The notes under the pieces were generated by a model that did no database searches, was not told the DNA's origin, and saw only the letters and a program-made list of their open reading frames with translations. Positions 22,052 through 32,000 of a stretch of 64,000 nt of DNA are shown here, in pieces. Both the position numbers and the translations under genes were made by a program. Location of the stretch: positions 609,108-673,107 of the forward strand of contig WMCF01000067.1 in the NCBI GenBank assembly GCA_009792885.1, given 5' to 3'. Numbering within the stretch: the stretch's first letter is position 1; each line of letters begins with the position of its first letter. The DNA is from Eremophila alpestris peregrina. Its lineage: Eukaryota > Chordata > Aves > Passeriformes > Alaudidae.

Positions 22052-25038
22052 CTGCAAAAGTACGGGAAAAAGTGTAAGCTCACAGGGAAGAAAACATTTG
22101 GCAGGACTGAACTTTTGCAGTCATAAAGGCAGCACTTGGAGCTCGCCAGAATCCAACAGATCCACTTATTGCTAGCAGGTATGAAGAACCAGACATTTCA
22201 CCTATGCTGAGTGTAACAGCCCCAAAGAAGAAACACCAGGTAAATCAGCTTTCTCCTGCCATTTGTACACAACATATGGAAGCAAGTGCTCCTTCTCCAG
22301 ACCCATCCCGCACACAGGTGTGTCTCCATCCTCTCAAACCAGGGGACATGCTATGAATGTGCCTGGCTGCACTTCCTACAGCCCTCTCTCTGCAGAGCAC
22401 AGAGGCAGCCATTACCTTTTCAGCCAGTGGGAAGGTGTAGTCAGTCTCCACAGCCACGGCCAGGACACGCTTGTACCCATTGATGATGGAGTGGGGCACA
22501 GACGCGATGGTCGGGTACCCAATTTGCAGACAGATGCTGGCAACATTACGAACACCCTGTGAAGAGACACACTCGTGTTTCTGTGGTCTGAGAAATAACC
22601 TGGACTAGAAATCACAGCAGAGGATGGCCAGATGACAACTTTTACACTGCCAACACAAGGGAAAGCATGCAATGCACACAGGTAAAAGCTCCAGTGAAAT
22701 CAAGGCCTCAAGATTTAAATGTCATTGATACCTGCTCTCTGGTGACCAGTGACAGGACTAGAGAGAACGGCACGAAACTGTGTCAGGAGAATTTTAAGTG
22801 GAATAAGAAGAAAAGGTTCATCACCCAGAGAGTGGTCAGGCACTGAACAGGCTCCCCATGAAATGGTCATGGCCCCAAGGCTGCCAGAGCTCAAGAAGTA
22901 TTTGGACAATGCTCTCAGGCACAAGGTAGGATTGCTGTGGTCTCCTTGCAGGGTCAGGAGCTGGACTTGATGATCCTTGTGGGGCCCTTCCAGCTAAGGG
23001 TATTCCATGATTTTAACTGGCCTTAAATGATTTCTGAAGCGGGTTAGGTGAAGAATCCCACAGGAAGGTAGTCCCTGACACACGGTTTCTCTAGAGAACC
23101 AGTGAGAGCTCCTGGCTCTGCAGGACCTCATGGAAAATACCAGACCAGACACTCTGCTCTGGGGCACTGCTGGCTCCCAGAGCAGTGAGGCAGAACACGA
23201 GGGACAGGACTGTGGCACTCACCTCCAGGAAGCGTTTGTGCAAGGTCTCCTCGGTGATGTCCAGCACTTCAGGGTTGTAAATGCTGCCATTGTCAAAGAC
23301 CTGCTGGATCACCAACCCGAAGGAGAATGGGGAGATGTTCAGCATGTTGAGCAGGGTGGCTTCGCTGGCACCCACTTTGTCTCCAGTCTTGATAAGCTGC
23401 ACATCGCTCTGAGGAGATCAGGGAAAAGGGGTGAATACACCAAGAAACTCCAGCAGGTCAAAGCAGGACACAAACACTGACAGTAGTACTGGAAGAACAA
23501 ATGAGCTCCACATTCAGCTCCACAAGCAGAGAAAGCCTCAGAGCACATAAACAAGTCCATGTCAGCCAGGAGAAAGGCAGCACCTTTGCTGGATTACCTA
23601 CAGGCTGCTCACCTGCATGTTCCTCTGACAGAGCCTACCCCTGGAAATTTGATGGAGAACGTCAATCCCCCCTGTTCACACACTAGAACTAAGCCAGACA
23701 CCCACCCTCCTTCCAAATCCCAGACTGCAATAATTACACTGCTCATACAGTATCTTGACACTAATGAGGCTCTGGCCTTGAGCTCCCTCAGCTGCAACAA
23801 CCACGGCCACCCAGTGAAGGAACAGTTCGAACAACTGCAGCTCACTGACCAGAATTTCAATGGTCCCTCTGGAAATCTTCGTGGTGATGCCCAAGGCCTG
23901 GAAAAAGGAGGTCTTCTCGGGTCCGAGGCCGGTGTTCTGGGCTGGCACAGTCACATCACAAGGAGCGATAGCACCGGCACGGGCAGCAGCTGGCACCTGA
24001 GAGGGGGGAGATGAGAAGCTGCAAGAATGCTCACCTCAGATGATGTCAGATCTACTCCTCCCTGGATAGACAGCACCCAGGCACACACAAGTGAGGCAGC
24101 TGAACTTAAGCAGGTTGGCTTAGACTGCAGGGGCCAGTTCCCAACCCTTAAGGACTCCTACTAAGCAGGTGTCCACCGTGAAGACTCAGTTTCATTTTGT
24201 GTTCAGCGTAAACACAGAGTGAGGGCTGATCTCTCTCACCTTGTTAGCCAGCAGCATGTCCCGGATCTCAGTCAGATCCTCCTTAGTGAAGACAAAGCCT
24301 ACATTCCCACGGATGTGAGGCAGGAGCCTGAAGGGAAGATGACAGCCTTCAGTTTTACTCCTTAGAAAACCTCCCCTCATCCAAGACAGAGGACCCAGAA
24401 GTGCCCTCAGGCAGCATTACCCACTTTTCTAGTGCAGGGTTATTCTCCAGATGACCACGAATAGCTTTGCGCATCATCGTGTTCTTGCCCATCAGCACAA
24501 CAGCTTTTCCACGCAGGGACATACGGATCTGCTGCATCTGCTTGGATCCCACGTTGTCTGCTCCCACAATGAAACATTTTGGGTAATCATCCAGGAGTTG
24601 CTATAGGAAAAGAAACAATGTAACTATACAAACAAATTCGGAGCAGTGCACAGAGCAGCATTAAAATCTCAATACGTTAAAACGTAAAAAAACTCTGTCA
24701 AAGTTTGAGAATTATAAGCTCCAAGTGAGGCTGGGGGTGCCATAGGCTGCATCTATCACTCAGCTATCGAGTCACATCCCTGAAGAAGTCTGCAAGCGCC
24801 AGGGCGACTTCTCAGGAGGCCTGCTCTGGACTGGCTCACATCTCTTCCTACTGCCGGGAACTCGTACAGACACCCCACAGCACTCATCTATATCTTAAAA
24901 GCCCTCCCAGCCCGGCCCGCCCGGCTCCCGCTGCTCCGAGCCTGCCCCGGCAGCGCCCCACGAGGGCTCCGAGTCGACACTTACGATGATTTTCATAAAA
25001 TAATTGGACTTCCACGTAGCCCTGTCTTCCCTGGGCAT
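21887..25038 (-). CDS. RPLP0: RPLP0, 60S acidic ribosomal protein P0 (complete)
   Basis: P0 (uL10) binds 28S rRNA in the GTPase-associated centre and carries two P1/P2 heterodimers, forming the stalk that recruits and activates translational GTPases and can stimulate GCN2. Seven coding exons give 318 residues; the human protein has 317. The start MPREDRATWKSNYF is the universal vertebrate N-terminus. The rRNA-binding L10 domain fills roughly residues 1-110, the inserted domain follows, and the two P1/P2-binding helices lie near 190-260. An alanine-rich hinge leads to the conserved acidic tail EESDEDMGFGLFD that contacts GTPases and ricin-type toxins. The hinge has about two more alanines than mammals. 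It sits tightly between PXN upstream and GCN1 downstream on the same strand. All phases join without breaks, so this is the functional gene and not one of the common processed pseudogenes. Confidence 0.98.
22416..22556 (-). CDS. RPLP0: RPLP0 exon 7
   Basis: GVRNVASICLQIGYPTIASV, PHSIINGYKRVLAVAVETDY then TFPLAEK. P1/P2-binding helices. Acceptor TTCACAG, donor GTAATG. Confidence 0.97.
22728..23013 (+). repeat. CR1 LINE 3' fragment in RPLP0 intron 6
   Basis: About 285 bp on the plus strand (antisense to RPLP0) match the CR1 3' untranslated end. Recognisable pieces are TATTTGGACAATGCTCTCAG, AGCTGGACTTGATGATCCTT and GTGGGGCCCTTCCAGCTAAG, ending near TATTCCATGATT. This is the standard 5'-truncated form, and its family is typical of birds. 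Divergence from the remembered consensus suggests a moderately old insertion. Confidence 0.87.
23223..23408 (-). CDS. RPLP0: RPLP0 exon 6
   Basis: SDVQLIKTGDKVGASEATLL, NMLNISPFSFGLVIQQVFDN and DITEETLHKRFLE. This covers part of the region that binds P1/P2 dimers. The acceptor follows a CTCAG and the donor is GTGAGT. Confidence 0.97.
23850..23996 (-). CDS. RPLP0: RPLP0 exon 5
   Basis: VPAAARAGAIAPCDVTVPAQ, NTGLGPEKTSFFQALGITTK then ISRGTIEIL. Acceptor CTCTCAG. The donor GTCAGT is less common at position +3 but restores EILSDVQ with exon 6. Confidence 0.96.
24240..24327 (-). CDS. RPLP0: RPLP0 exon 4
   Basis: LLPHIRGNVGFVFTKEDLTE then IRDMLLANK, completing the L10 fold. Acceptor CCTTCAG, donor GTGAGA; ends in phase 0. 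Confidence 0.97.
24425..24600 (-). CDS. RPLP0: RPLP0 exon 3
   Basis: QLLDDYPKCFIVGADNVGSK, QMQQIRMSLRGKAVVLMGKN and AIRGHLENNPALEK. This is the rRNA-binding L10 core. The acceptor ends in TATAG and the donor is GTGGGT. Confidence 0.97.
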
Positions 25039-25081
25039 CTCGGCGGTGCTCCAAGGATCGCCCGGTGGGTTTAAAGACGAG
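24985..25081 (-). CDS. RPLP0: RPLP0 exon 2 with initiator
   Basis: The coding part (24985-25038) gives MPREDRATWKSNYFMKII. The exon has 43 bases of 5'UTR after the acceptor GTCACAG. The ATG follows CCGCCGAG. Donor GTAAGT. Confidence 0.95.
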
Positions 25082-25293
25082 CTGTGACCTGCCAGGAAGA
25101 AGAGCGGCTCAGTGGGTCCCCACCCTTCCCTTCCCCCTCCGTCCTGGGGCCCAGCGCTGCCAACCCCACAGCCCGGCCACGGCCCAGGACCCCGCTCCAG
25201 GTCCCGCTCCGCTCCCCTCGGCGCGGTGGCGCGGTCGCCGAGCCGCAGCCCCAGCCCCGCCTGGGCCCCGGAGCGGCCGCGCCGCGCCCGCAC

Positions 25294-25318
25294 CTCCACG
25301 AGGGCTCCGGGAAAGAAG
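25294..25318 (-). other. RPLP0: RPLP0 non-coding exon 1 (predicted), 5'TOP start
   Basis: About 30 bases below the TATA box, the minus strand reads CCCTTCTTTCCCGG, a pyrimidine tract of the 5'TOP kind that begins ribosomal protein mRNAs. A usable donor GTGCGG follows after about 25 bases. The exact start base is inferred. Confidence 0.6.
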
Positions 25319-25340
25319 GGCCGCAGGGCGGGCCTGTCTT

Positions 25341-25348
25341 CTTTTATA
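25341..25348 (-). promoter_or_regulatory. RPLP0 TATA box
   Basis: TATAAAAG on the minus strand, about 30 bases above the pyrimidine-rich start of the predicted mRNA. TATA-like boxes at this spacing combined with a TOP start are a known ribosomal-protein promoter design. Confidence 0.75.
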
Positions 25349-25361
25349 CAGCGGCTGATGA

Positions 25362-25405
25362 CCAATCGCGGAGCGCCGCGGGGCTGCCTCCCCTCAGCCC
25401 ATTGG
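25362..25405. promoter_or_regulatory. Paired CCAAT boxes of RPLP0 promoter
   Basis: CCAAT on the plus strand at 25362-25366 and ATTGG (CCAAT on the minus strand) at 25401-25405 lie about 45 and 85 bases above the predicted start. They are candidate NF-Y sites. Confidence 0.55.
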
Positions 25406-25665
25406 CTGCCCTCCGCGTCAATCAACCGCCGCTCTGCGGACCGCGCGTGACGCCAGCGGAAGGCGCGAACAACGCAGGAAAGCGCGCGCGGCCGGGCGTG
25501 CGGCGCCCCCTGGCGGCCGGAGGAGCGCACTGCCCCTCCCCCCCTCCTTCCCTCCCTCCCCGCGAGAGCCCCTGAGCCCTGAGGGGAACCCGCCCGGGGC
25601 CCGCTCCCTCACAACCTCGGGGCCGGAAACAGCCGCGACACAGGCCAGACTATAATGATAAAAAT

Positions 25666-25671
25666 TTTATT
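25666..25671 (-). terminator. PXN poly(A) signal AATAAA (probable)
   Basis: CAATAAAATTT on the minus strand, about 3.1 kb below the PXN stop and 350 bp above the RPLP0 start. It is the best canonical signal I found in the interval. An ATTAAA at about 28620-28625 could serve a much shorter 3' end. Confidence 0.6.
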
Positions 25672-26018
25672 GGCGTAACTGCAAGAATTTTAAATGGAGA
25701 AAAAAAAAATAAAAGCGGAGTTAGAAGTTTACAAGGGAGGAAAGAATCAAATAATTGTCGACCCAGCGGAGCTTCTCCCAGCCCAGCACGGACGCGATGT
25801 GAAAGGCGTTTCCCAGGGGTAGCGCCTGGGCCGGGGGTGCACACACAGACCCTCCCGGAGCACCCCTACAGCGGCTGTGCTACCCTAAAACCGCATCTGC
25901 ACTGAACCAACGGGCATTTTGGACATCCACAGCCACCACCAGGCGTTATTTGGCAGAGTAGCATCGGTGTGGCACCTCAGCAAATCAGACACCAGATGAA
26001 GGCAGAAGGTGAGTGTGA

Positions 26019-26160
26019 CATGATCTCGGTTTAGCACTAAGGCCAGAGGAGCCTCCTCTCAGCACCACGCCTGTCTCTTATACACATCTAGATGTGTATA
26101 AGAGACAGCATGATCTCGGTTTAGCACTAAGGCCAGAGGAGCCTCCTCTCAGCACCACGC
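26019..26160. repeat. False 52-bp direct duplication around the adapter
   Basis: 26019-26070 and 26109-26160 are identical over 52 bases (CATGATCTCGG... to ...AGCACCACGC) and are separated only by the 38-bp adapter. The most economical reading is one genomic copy, assembled twice from reads that ran through the junction adapter. The true sequence probably has a single copy, making this stretch 90 bp too long. Confidence 0.9.
26071..26108. other. Synthetic Tn5 mosaic-end junction adapter (assembly contamination)
   Basis: CTGTCTCTTATACACATCT is followed at once by its exact reverse complement, giving a perfect 38-bp palindrome. This is the Nextera mate-pair circularisation junction adapter, made from two engineered 19-bp hyperactive Tn5 mosaic ends. 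It has no place in a vertebrate genome. No transposase gene accompanies it. It should be masked or removed. Confidence 0.97.
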
Positions 26161-26223
26161 ACCCCACACAGCACCCTGCACCCAGGTGTGCCATGAGTGT
26201 CACTAACATAGCCTCAGCTAGCA

Positions 26224-26310
26224 GTGAGGTAGGTTAAAGACTCCCCAGACAGGGAAACTGAGGCACTGGATTACACAGTTTGCAGGTGTCACACGAAGTG
26301 GCAGTGCCAA
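26224..26310 (-). repeat. MIR-like SINE remnant
   Basis: GTGAGGTAGG, then CAGGGAAACTGAGGCACTGG, then GTGTCACACGAAGTGGCAG follow, in order, the reverse complement of the MIR core and 3' half. It is short and diverged. Confidence 0.55.
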
Positions 26311-26870
26311 AAACATCTCACCCCTCTCCAGCACTTGCACACAAACAGCTGTGTGTCCCCACAGCGGCACCAAGGAAGTTGATCTTTCCATGGAGATAAA
26401 CAAGGCAGCTTAGGAATATCCATTTTAAGTCAAATAGACTTACAAGATGAAAAGGCAAATGCATAATGACTCTTGCCTCAAGAATTTCCCAGAGCTGTGT
26501 TCAGCCCAGCTGACACAGCTCCAGTGTTCCCACAGCTCCTGCTGGCCTCACACCCACACACTGAGGTTTGTTTGTCAGGGGAAATCAGTGGGACAGTTTC
26601 AGTGACCTGAGGGCAGCGCAGCACCGTGACATGAGGCTACATGGGACAGAGACCCATGGCTTTCAGGGCTGGTTTATGGCACAGCCACCCCTGCACCCCT
26701 ATCATGCACCTGCCGAGCTGCAAAACACAAGTGGATGCCAATGGTGACAGAGCTGCAGCTCTCTGGAGCAGTAATTCCAAATGCTGCTCCCAGGGCTGGT
26801 ACCACAGACCACCACTGGGAATTTCAGCACAGTACTTCCCTCTCCATAGCACCCTCTAGCCAGAGACCTA

Positions 26871-27050
26871 AAAGTGCTTTACAAAACCTGAACTAGGCCT
26901 CACAATAACCTCACTAATCCAGGCTAAACTGCCCCCATTTTACAGATGGGGAAACTGAGGCACGGTAAGGTTTGGTGACTGGCCCAAAGCTGCACAGCTA
27001 GTCAGGAACAGACTCTGTCTCCCAGTTTCTTCTCCTCAGCCACAAGACCT
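26871..27050 (-). repeat. MIR SINE (tRNA-derived ancient repeat)
   Basis: In order the plus strand shows AAGTGCTTTACA, CCCCATTTTACAGATGGGGA, AACTGAGGCACGGTAAGG, TGACTGGCCCAAAGCTGCAC and AGCTAGTCAGGAACAGACTC. Each matches successive parts of the reverse-complemented MIR consensus, including the core 'ttttacagatgaggaaactgaggc' and 'cacagctagt'. MIRs are old amniote SINEs, so such good preservation is notable. Confidence 0.85.
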
Positions 27051-28795
27051 TTCTTCCACAGAATGAAAGGAGCCCCTTCCCCAATTAACCCTGTTCTAGT
27101 TTCAGGCAGCTGAGGAAGAGAAACCAAGGGCAAAGATCTGAGCTCCTTCCCCCACAGTATCATATTAAGACTCACTTTTAACATCCTGGAAGCTGGGCTT
27201 TGGGATAACGGCAGGTGATTCAAATACAGCAGTTTACAGGTTACAATAAAAACCAAAATTACGCTTTTAGGTGACCCAGAGGAAGAAAAAAAAAAACCCA
27301 AACCTATTCACAGTTCACCTGCCTGTGCTAGGGAAAAAAAAAATATAAGCCACGTTCCCTTGCCCATAGATTCCAGCCCCTCCCAACCCGCAACAAAAAG
27401 GAAATATTGAATGTTAGTTAGGCTTAATAAAGCATTGAGATTACAGATGCAGTAAGCCAGCACAACTGGCACACTGCCTAGAACAGCACAGCTTAATATA
27501 AAAGTTGCTTTCTTAAAATCACTTCAAAACCAATTTCTGTATAAGAGGATTAAAAGTAAATTAGATATGAATTCAAAATCAGTGTAGAAATCTACAGTTC
27601 TTATCAAAGACAGGATACAGTATTCACTTTGATAGTAAAACTCCAAGTGTGTCACGCACACCTGACCCCCAGGACTCATTATACCAGTAACAGTCAATAT
27701 AAAATGTTATTGCTGTAGCATCTCTCAGTAGAACATGTTTAACAAGAGCACAGAAAAGGGAAACACCAAGGGGCTGATAGGTCTCATTAGCAAACTGGAA
27801 AAAGAAAGGATAAAAATTTAGGATTTCTTTTTTCCTGGCTTCTTAAACCCTTCCTCCTCCCCAGTCTTGTGACAGATTCAGGCCCTGATAGATGGGAGAG
27901 TGTCAGGCCAGATAAACACACGCATGTCACACTCACTCATAGCAGAGATGGATGGAAAAGGCTGCTCTAACCTCTCTGCACCTGTGTTTAAAGAAGGGGT
28001 GATGCCTCTTCCTCTCTCCCAGGAGCAGCATGTGAGGGGAGCAGATTCCCTGAGCCAGCCTGGGTGCCTGTGGAGCTGCCTGGCACAGCATGTCCCCACA
28101 GGAGAGCACAACTGAGGGATGGTTGGGGCTTACCCGAAAAGGCATTGAGAAAGGGAGTAACAAACTAGGAAAAAAAGAAAAAAACACCCCACACAGTAAC
28201 ATTTTGATTCCCCTTAATTAAAAAAAGAGTAAGTGGTATTATCTCCTTACAGTGTAATGGAACTGGAGAGACCCTTGCAGGGTCTTGGCTGCCTGTGCTG
28301 ATGCTCTGGTCTCAGCAAGTCACACACACCATGTAACTCTGTGAGCAGAGCCAGGGTGGTCTGGCTGTGCAGGCAAAAGCCTGAGAATGAGGTGTCAAAG
28401 CAGAGGGCTGTGTTGTCTGCAAGTGTCACCATTTGCTCAGAGAGCTGACACAGGCTGAAATGTACTGGCATAGCCTCCTGCTGCCAGGAGGGGGCTGGGA
28501 AAATCTCCCTGTTAGAGCCCTCGAGCTAAGCTCAGCTGTCGGTCACACACACAGATACACACACACCGTAATGAGGGATCTCAGCCTCTCTCTTCTGAGA
28601 CACAGCAAGGGCGTTTCCAGTTTAATGGTCCATCTCATCTGTGGCTGGATCTACTGCCTCTCCATAGCAGCACTTCCCACCCCCCACCCCCCTCCTCCCC
28701 TGCCTGGTAAGGTTCCTAAATCACAGTAATGTTCAGAGAGACAGAACTGCCAAGGGGGTGGCAGAAAGATGCTTTAGCGCCCGTCTATGGTGCCT

Positions 28796-29062
28796 CTAAC
28801 AGAAGAGCTTGAGGAAGCAGTTCTGGCAGTAGGGCTTGTCGTTCTGCTCTTTGAAGGTTCCTTTGTTGAGCTGCTTGAGGCAGAAGGCACAGACAAAGTG
28901 TTCAGGGTGGAATTTCTTGCCCATAGCAGTGATGCAGCGTCCTGTGATGGGCTTCTGGCAGCCGGAGCAGAGCGAGCCGCGGCGCTCGTGGTAATGCACC
29001 TCGCAGTAGGGCTGCCCGTCGTGCTCGAAGAAGCTGCCGTTGACAAACGGGGTGAAACATTC
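28796..29062 (-). CDS. PXN: PXN last coding exon (LIM3 end and LIM4)
   Basis: Residues 471-558: ECFTPFVNGSFFEHDGQPYC, ERRGSLCSGCQKPITGRCIT and QNCFLKLFC, then TAG. LIM4 begins at CSGCQKPI. Acceptor CTGCAG. Nearly invariant among vertebrates. Confidence 0.98.
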   Translation of the reverse strand, partial: ECFTPFVNGSFFEHDGQPYCEVHYHERRGSLCSGCQKPITGRCITAMGKKFHPEHFVCAFCLKQLNKGTFKEQNDKPYCQNCFLKLFC

Positions 29063-32000
29063 CTGCAGCAGGACAAAGCAAAGGGGACAGCTTGTGTGAG
29101 AAGCTGGGGTGGTGGGGAGGGGCAGCTCTGCAAGCGTCCTCTGCTCTATGGCACTGCCCAAGCAGGTGAACTGCTGCCTTTCAGCACTGTCCTGTTATCC
29201 AGAGCTAAACCCTGTCCATCATGAAGAGTTTCCAAAAAATACTGAGAAATGGACAGATACAGACACAAGCAAGGGGATGAACCAGCTCCTTCACTCAGCT
29301 GGCTTCACTTCTACAAAGGAAATACTATGGACGAGCTACCAGATGTGTCCAGCCAGGAATAAAGAGAACATTCCTGCCCTGAACGGGAAATACTGCAGCA
29401 CCTTTCCCTCGTTTGTTTTTTTTTTCCCACTCCAGCTTCCCCACAAGGGCAAGCAGAAGAAGGGACCAACACAGACATTCATGCAGCAGAATCCTGATGA
29501 GCATGGGACTGGTTCCAGCTGAGAAAATCAGGCACAATTGATCTTTATGAGTGACCTCTCCAGAATGGCTGGCATTAGGCAGGTACACTCTGCAAAAGAT
29601 TGTCCAGCCTGAAATATTTCCACCAGTTACATATGGGGCAGTGCAGGGAGAAACTGTTTGTTCTATAGTGCTAATGTTGAATAGGTAAGGGGAAGAGGAT
29701 ACAGCAGCTATGTGCTAGTAAGGTCTCCAGAGCTGCTCCCTCCCCCTCAGCATCAGGCAGCTGAGGACACTTCAGTGCAGAACTTGCCACAGAAGCACCC
29801 ACCATCCTGGGGAGAGTCCTGTCCTTGTGAAAGTGGGAAACTGAGGCAGCAGCGTAAGGATGAGAGTTGAGGACCCTGCCATATTTACCAAGTATATCAG
29901 CAGCAAGGCCCAGAGGAGCCAGTTTCCTAAATCCTGGTTTTGCTGTCCTCTTCCCCAGGGAGGACACTGAGTATCACACACAGCTGGCTCCCAGCATGTG
30001 GACAAGAGTCCAGCCAACACCATGCAGAGCCTTGGGCAGCTGAACACTTGCAGTGCCAGGAGAATGCAGTTTGCCTGCAGCAAGTCCAAGACTTTACCAA
30101 TGCTGACAGTTACTTCAGTAAACAGTCTCTTCCCTCAGTCAGCAGGACAGCTGAAAAGTTTGCTCTGCTTTTGCAGAAATGGGAAGAGAATCACGTCTTG
30201 TGGCCTGGAAGAAATCTGTCCTGCCCTCACTAACTCAGGCCACAGCAGGGGAAAACGAAAACAGAACTGCTTGATAAAGTCACAAATCTCCATATGCTAA
30301 GGCACAGTCCCCCCAGCTCCAGTCAAGCACAGCTTCTGCCTCACTCTGCACACCACTGCAGGAGCCACAGACAGTTCCAACAGGCTGGTGACTGCTCTGA
30401 GCATCACAACAGCAATCAGCAGTTTGTGGTTCTGGCTGCTTGATCTGGCTTCTGCCTTCTCTCCCACTCTAGGAAACAGTGGCTGATTTGGCTCATCTCT
30501 TGGGGACAGTAAGAGTTAATATTTGCAATGCTCTCTGAAAGAGTGCCAAGCATTTAATCTGCAGTATTCCTGTTTATTATGCCTGCTGTATGGAGCCTGC
30601 CACTATTTCACTGACTTGCATGTTTGTCTGAACAAGGTCACTCTCATTAGTTTACATTGTCAGATGGAGCATGGGAGGAAGATCCTCAAAAATCTGATTG
30701 CTGAGGCAAGTGCTCAGAGAAAAGCTTAGCTTATAATTATTTAAAGGTCACAGAAAATATCTCTCTTTATCTGTGAGCTGCTGCAGAAGCCCATAATTGC
30801 AGCTGGGAACAGAAAGAGCAAAGCAACTCAAAAGTTTAATATAAACAGACAGAGAACAAGAAGGTGTTTGGTTACTAGCATGTTTTTATGTTGTGGGGCT
30901 GGCTGCCCTTCACTACCCCACAGACACCTTTCCCTGATATGGGACCAGATGCCTCAGGGTGGAAACAAGAGGGGTCACACAGCAGCAGCAGCAAAGGACC
31001 TTGTGTTTCTTACCCGACAGACAAAGCACTCGGGGTGCCACAGGGTGTTCAAGGCAGAGATATAGTTTTCCAGGATAGCCCGGGCACAGCCTCCACACTT
31101 GGGAGCAAACATATCAAAGTAGTCCTTGCGGCAATAGGCTTTGCCATCCTTCTCATGAAATCCTGCCAGAGGAGAGGAGAGGCAAAGGGATCAGCTCCCC
31201 ACCTTCACCTGTGGCCACACAACCTGTGCAGGGCAACCCGTGTGGGTAGGATCATCCTTCCCCCTGCTAACACACACACCAGCTGGAGCTGTTCCTTGTT
31301 CTGCTCCCTTCCCATCCCAGCAGAGGCATGTTCTTCCTCCCCAGGGAAAAGCCACGATTACTGGCACCATCTTTCCCACATAAACAGCTCCCTTGGAACT
31401 CCAGGAATTCCCCTGTGATGCCTCAGGCTGTACCCCAGCAGCAGCAGCTCTGCCTCATCTGCAGTTCAGGGGGGAGATTGCTTTCCCCTTGCATAAACCA
31501 GCAATACCTTCAGGTCCAAAGAAAGCTCCACACTGAGCACAGAAAAAATGTTCAGGGTGCCATGTCCTGTCCAAAGCCGTCACCACTTTCTGTTCAGAAG
31601 AAAACACAAAGTGCAGCACATGTAAATGATGGCTTCAGCTTGGAGGTGAGTAAGGGGGGCTCGAGAGAGGGAACACATGAATGTTGGTGCTGACAAGAGC
31701 AAGCATTAAAACAGACTGTCCTCTAGAGAGCAGAGTCAATTCGCCCCTGCCTCCAGCTCATTCAGACTTTCCCACTGCACACTTTTTTACCCTAAAAGGA
31801 TCTTAGGCACTGCTTCCTCCCTTACACAGGGCCCCCATCCAGTTCTCAGGACCAGCACCGGTGCCTGTTACCACAGGCTACCAACAACAAAAGCTGAGTA
31901 ATCACTACCAGAAGGATGGAGCAATGTGGGGTTCTGAAGGAACTTCAGCAAATGTAAGAGGGACCAAGTCCACTCACTTGTGTAAGAATTTGACTGTGCC

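Larger units (their letters stand above)
24890..25620. promoter_or_regulatory. CpG island of RPLP0
   Basis: CpG-rich interval covering the first coding exon, intron 1, non-coding exon 1 and the upstream promoter. It stops just before the PXN poly(A) signal. Confidence 0.85.
25666..28795 (-). other. PXN: PXN 3'UTR (inferred), 3.1 kb
   Basis: There is no coding frame with family similarity between the PXN stop and the RPLP0 promoter, and the first good AATAAA is at the far end. The interval is therefore read as a long 3'UTR. It contains two MIR-like SINE remnants and the adapter artefact at 26071-26108. Transcript data are needed to confirm its length. Confidence 0.55.

Noticed and set aside
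24000..24240. Possible snoRNA in an RPLP0 intron (ribosomal-protein introns often host them)
   Set aside because: I could not find a convincing C/D or H/ACA box pair with a terminal stem on the sense (minus) strand.
24895..25575. Long GC-rich frames over the RPLP0 promoter
   Set aside because: Composition artefacts of the CpG island. The real product there is the 18-codon start of RPLP0.
26071..26108. Inverted repeat that looks like insertion-sequence ends or a hairpin regulator
   Set aside because: The two arms are the synthetic 19-bp Tn5 mosaic end used in library kits. There is no transposase gene and no 9-bp target duplication, so it is contamination and not a mobile element.
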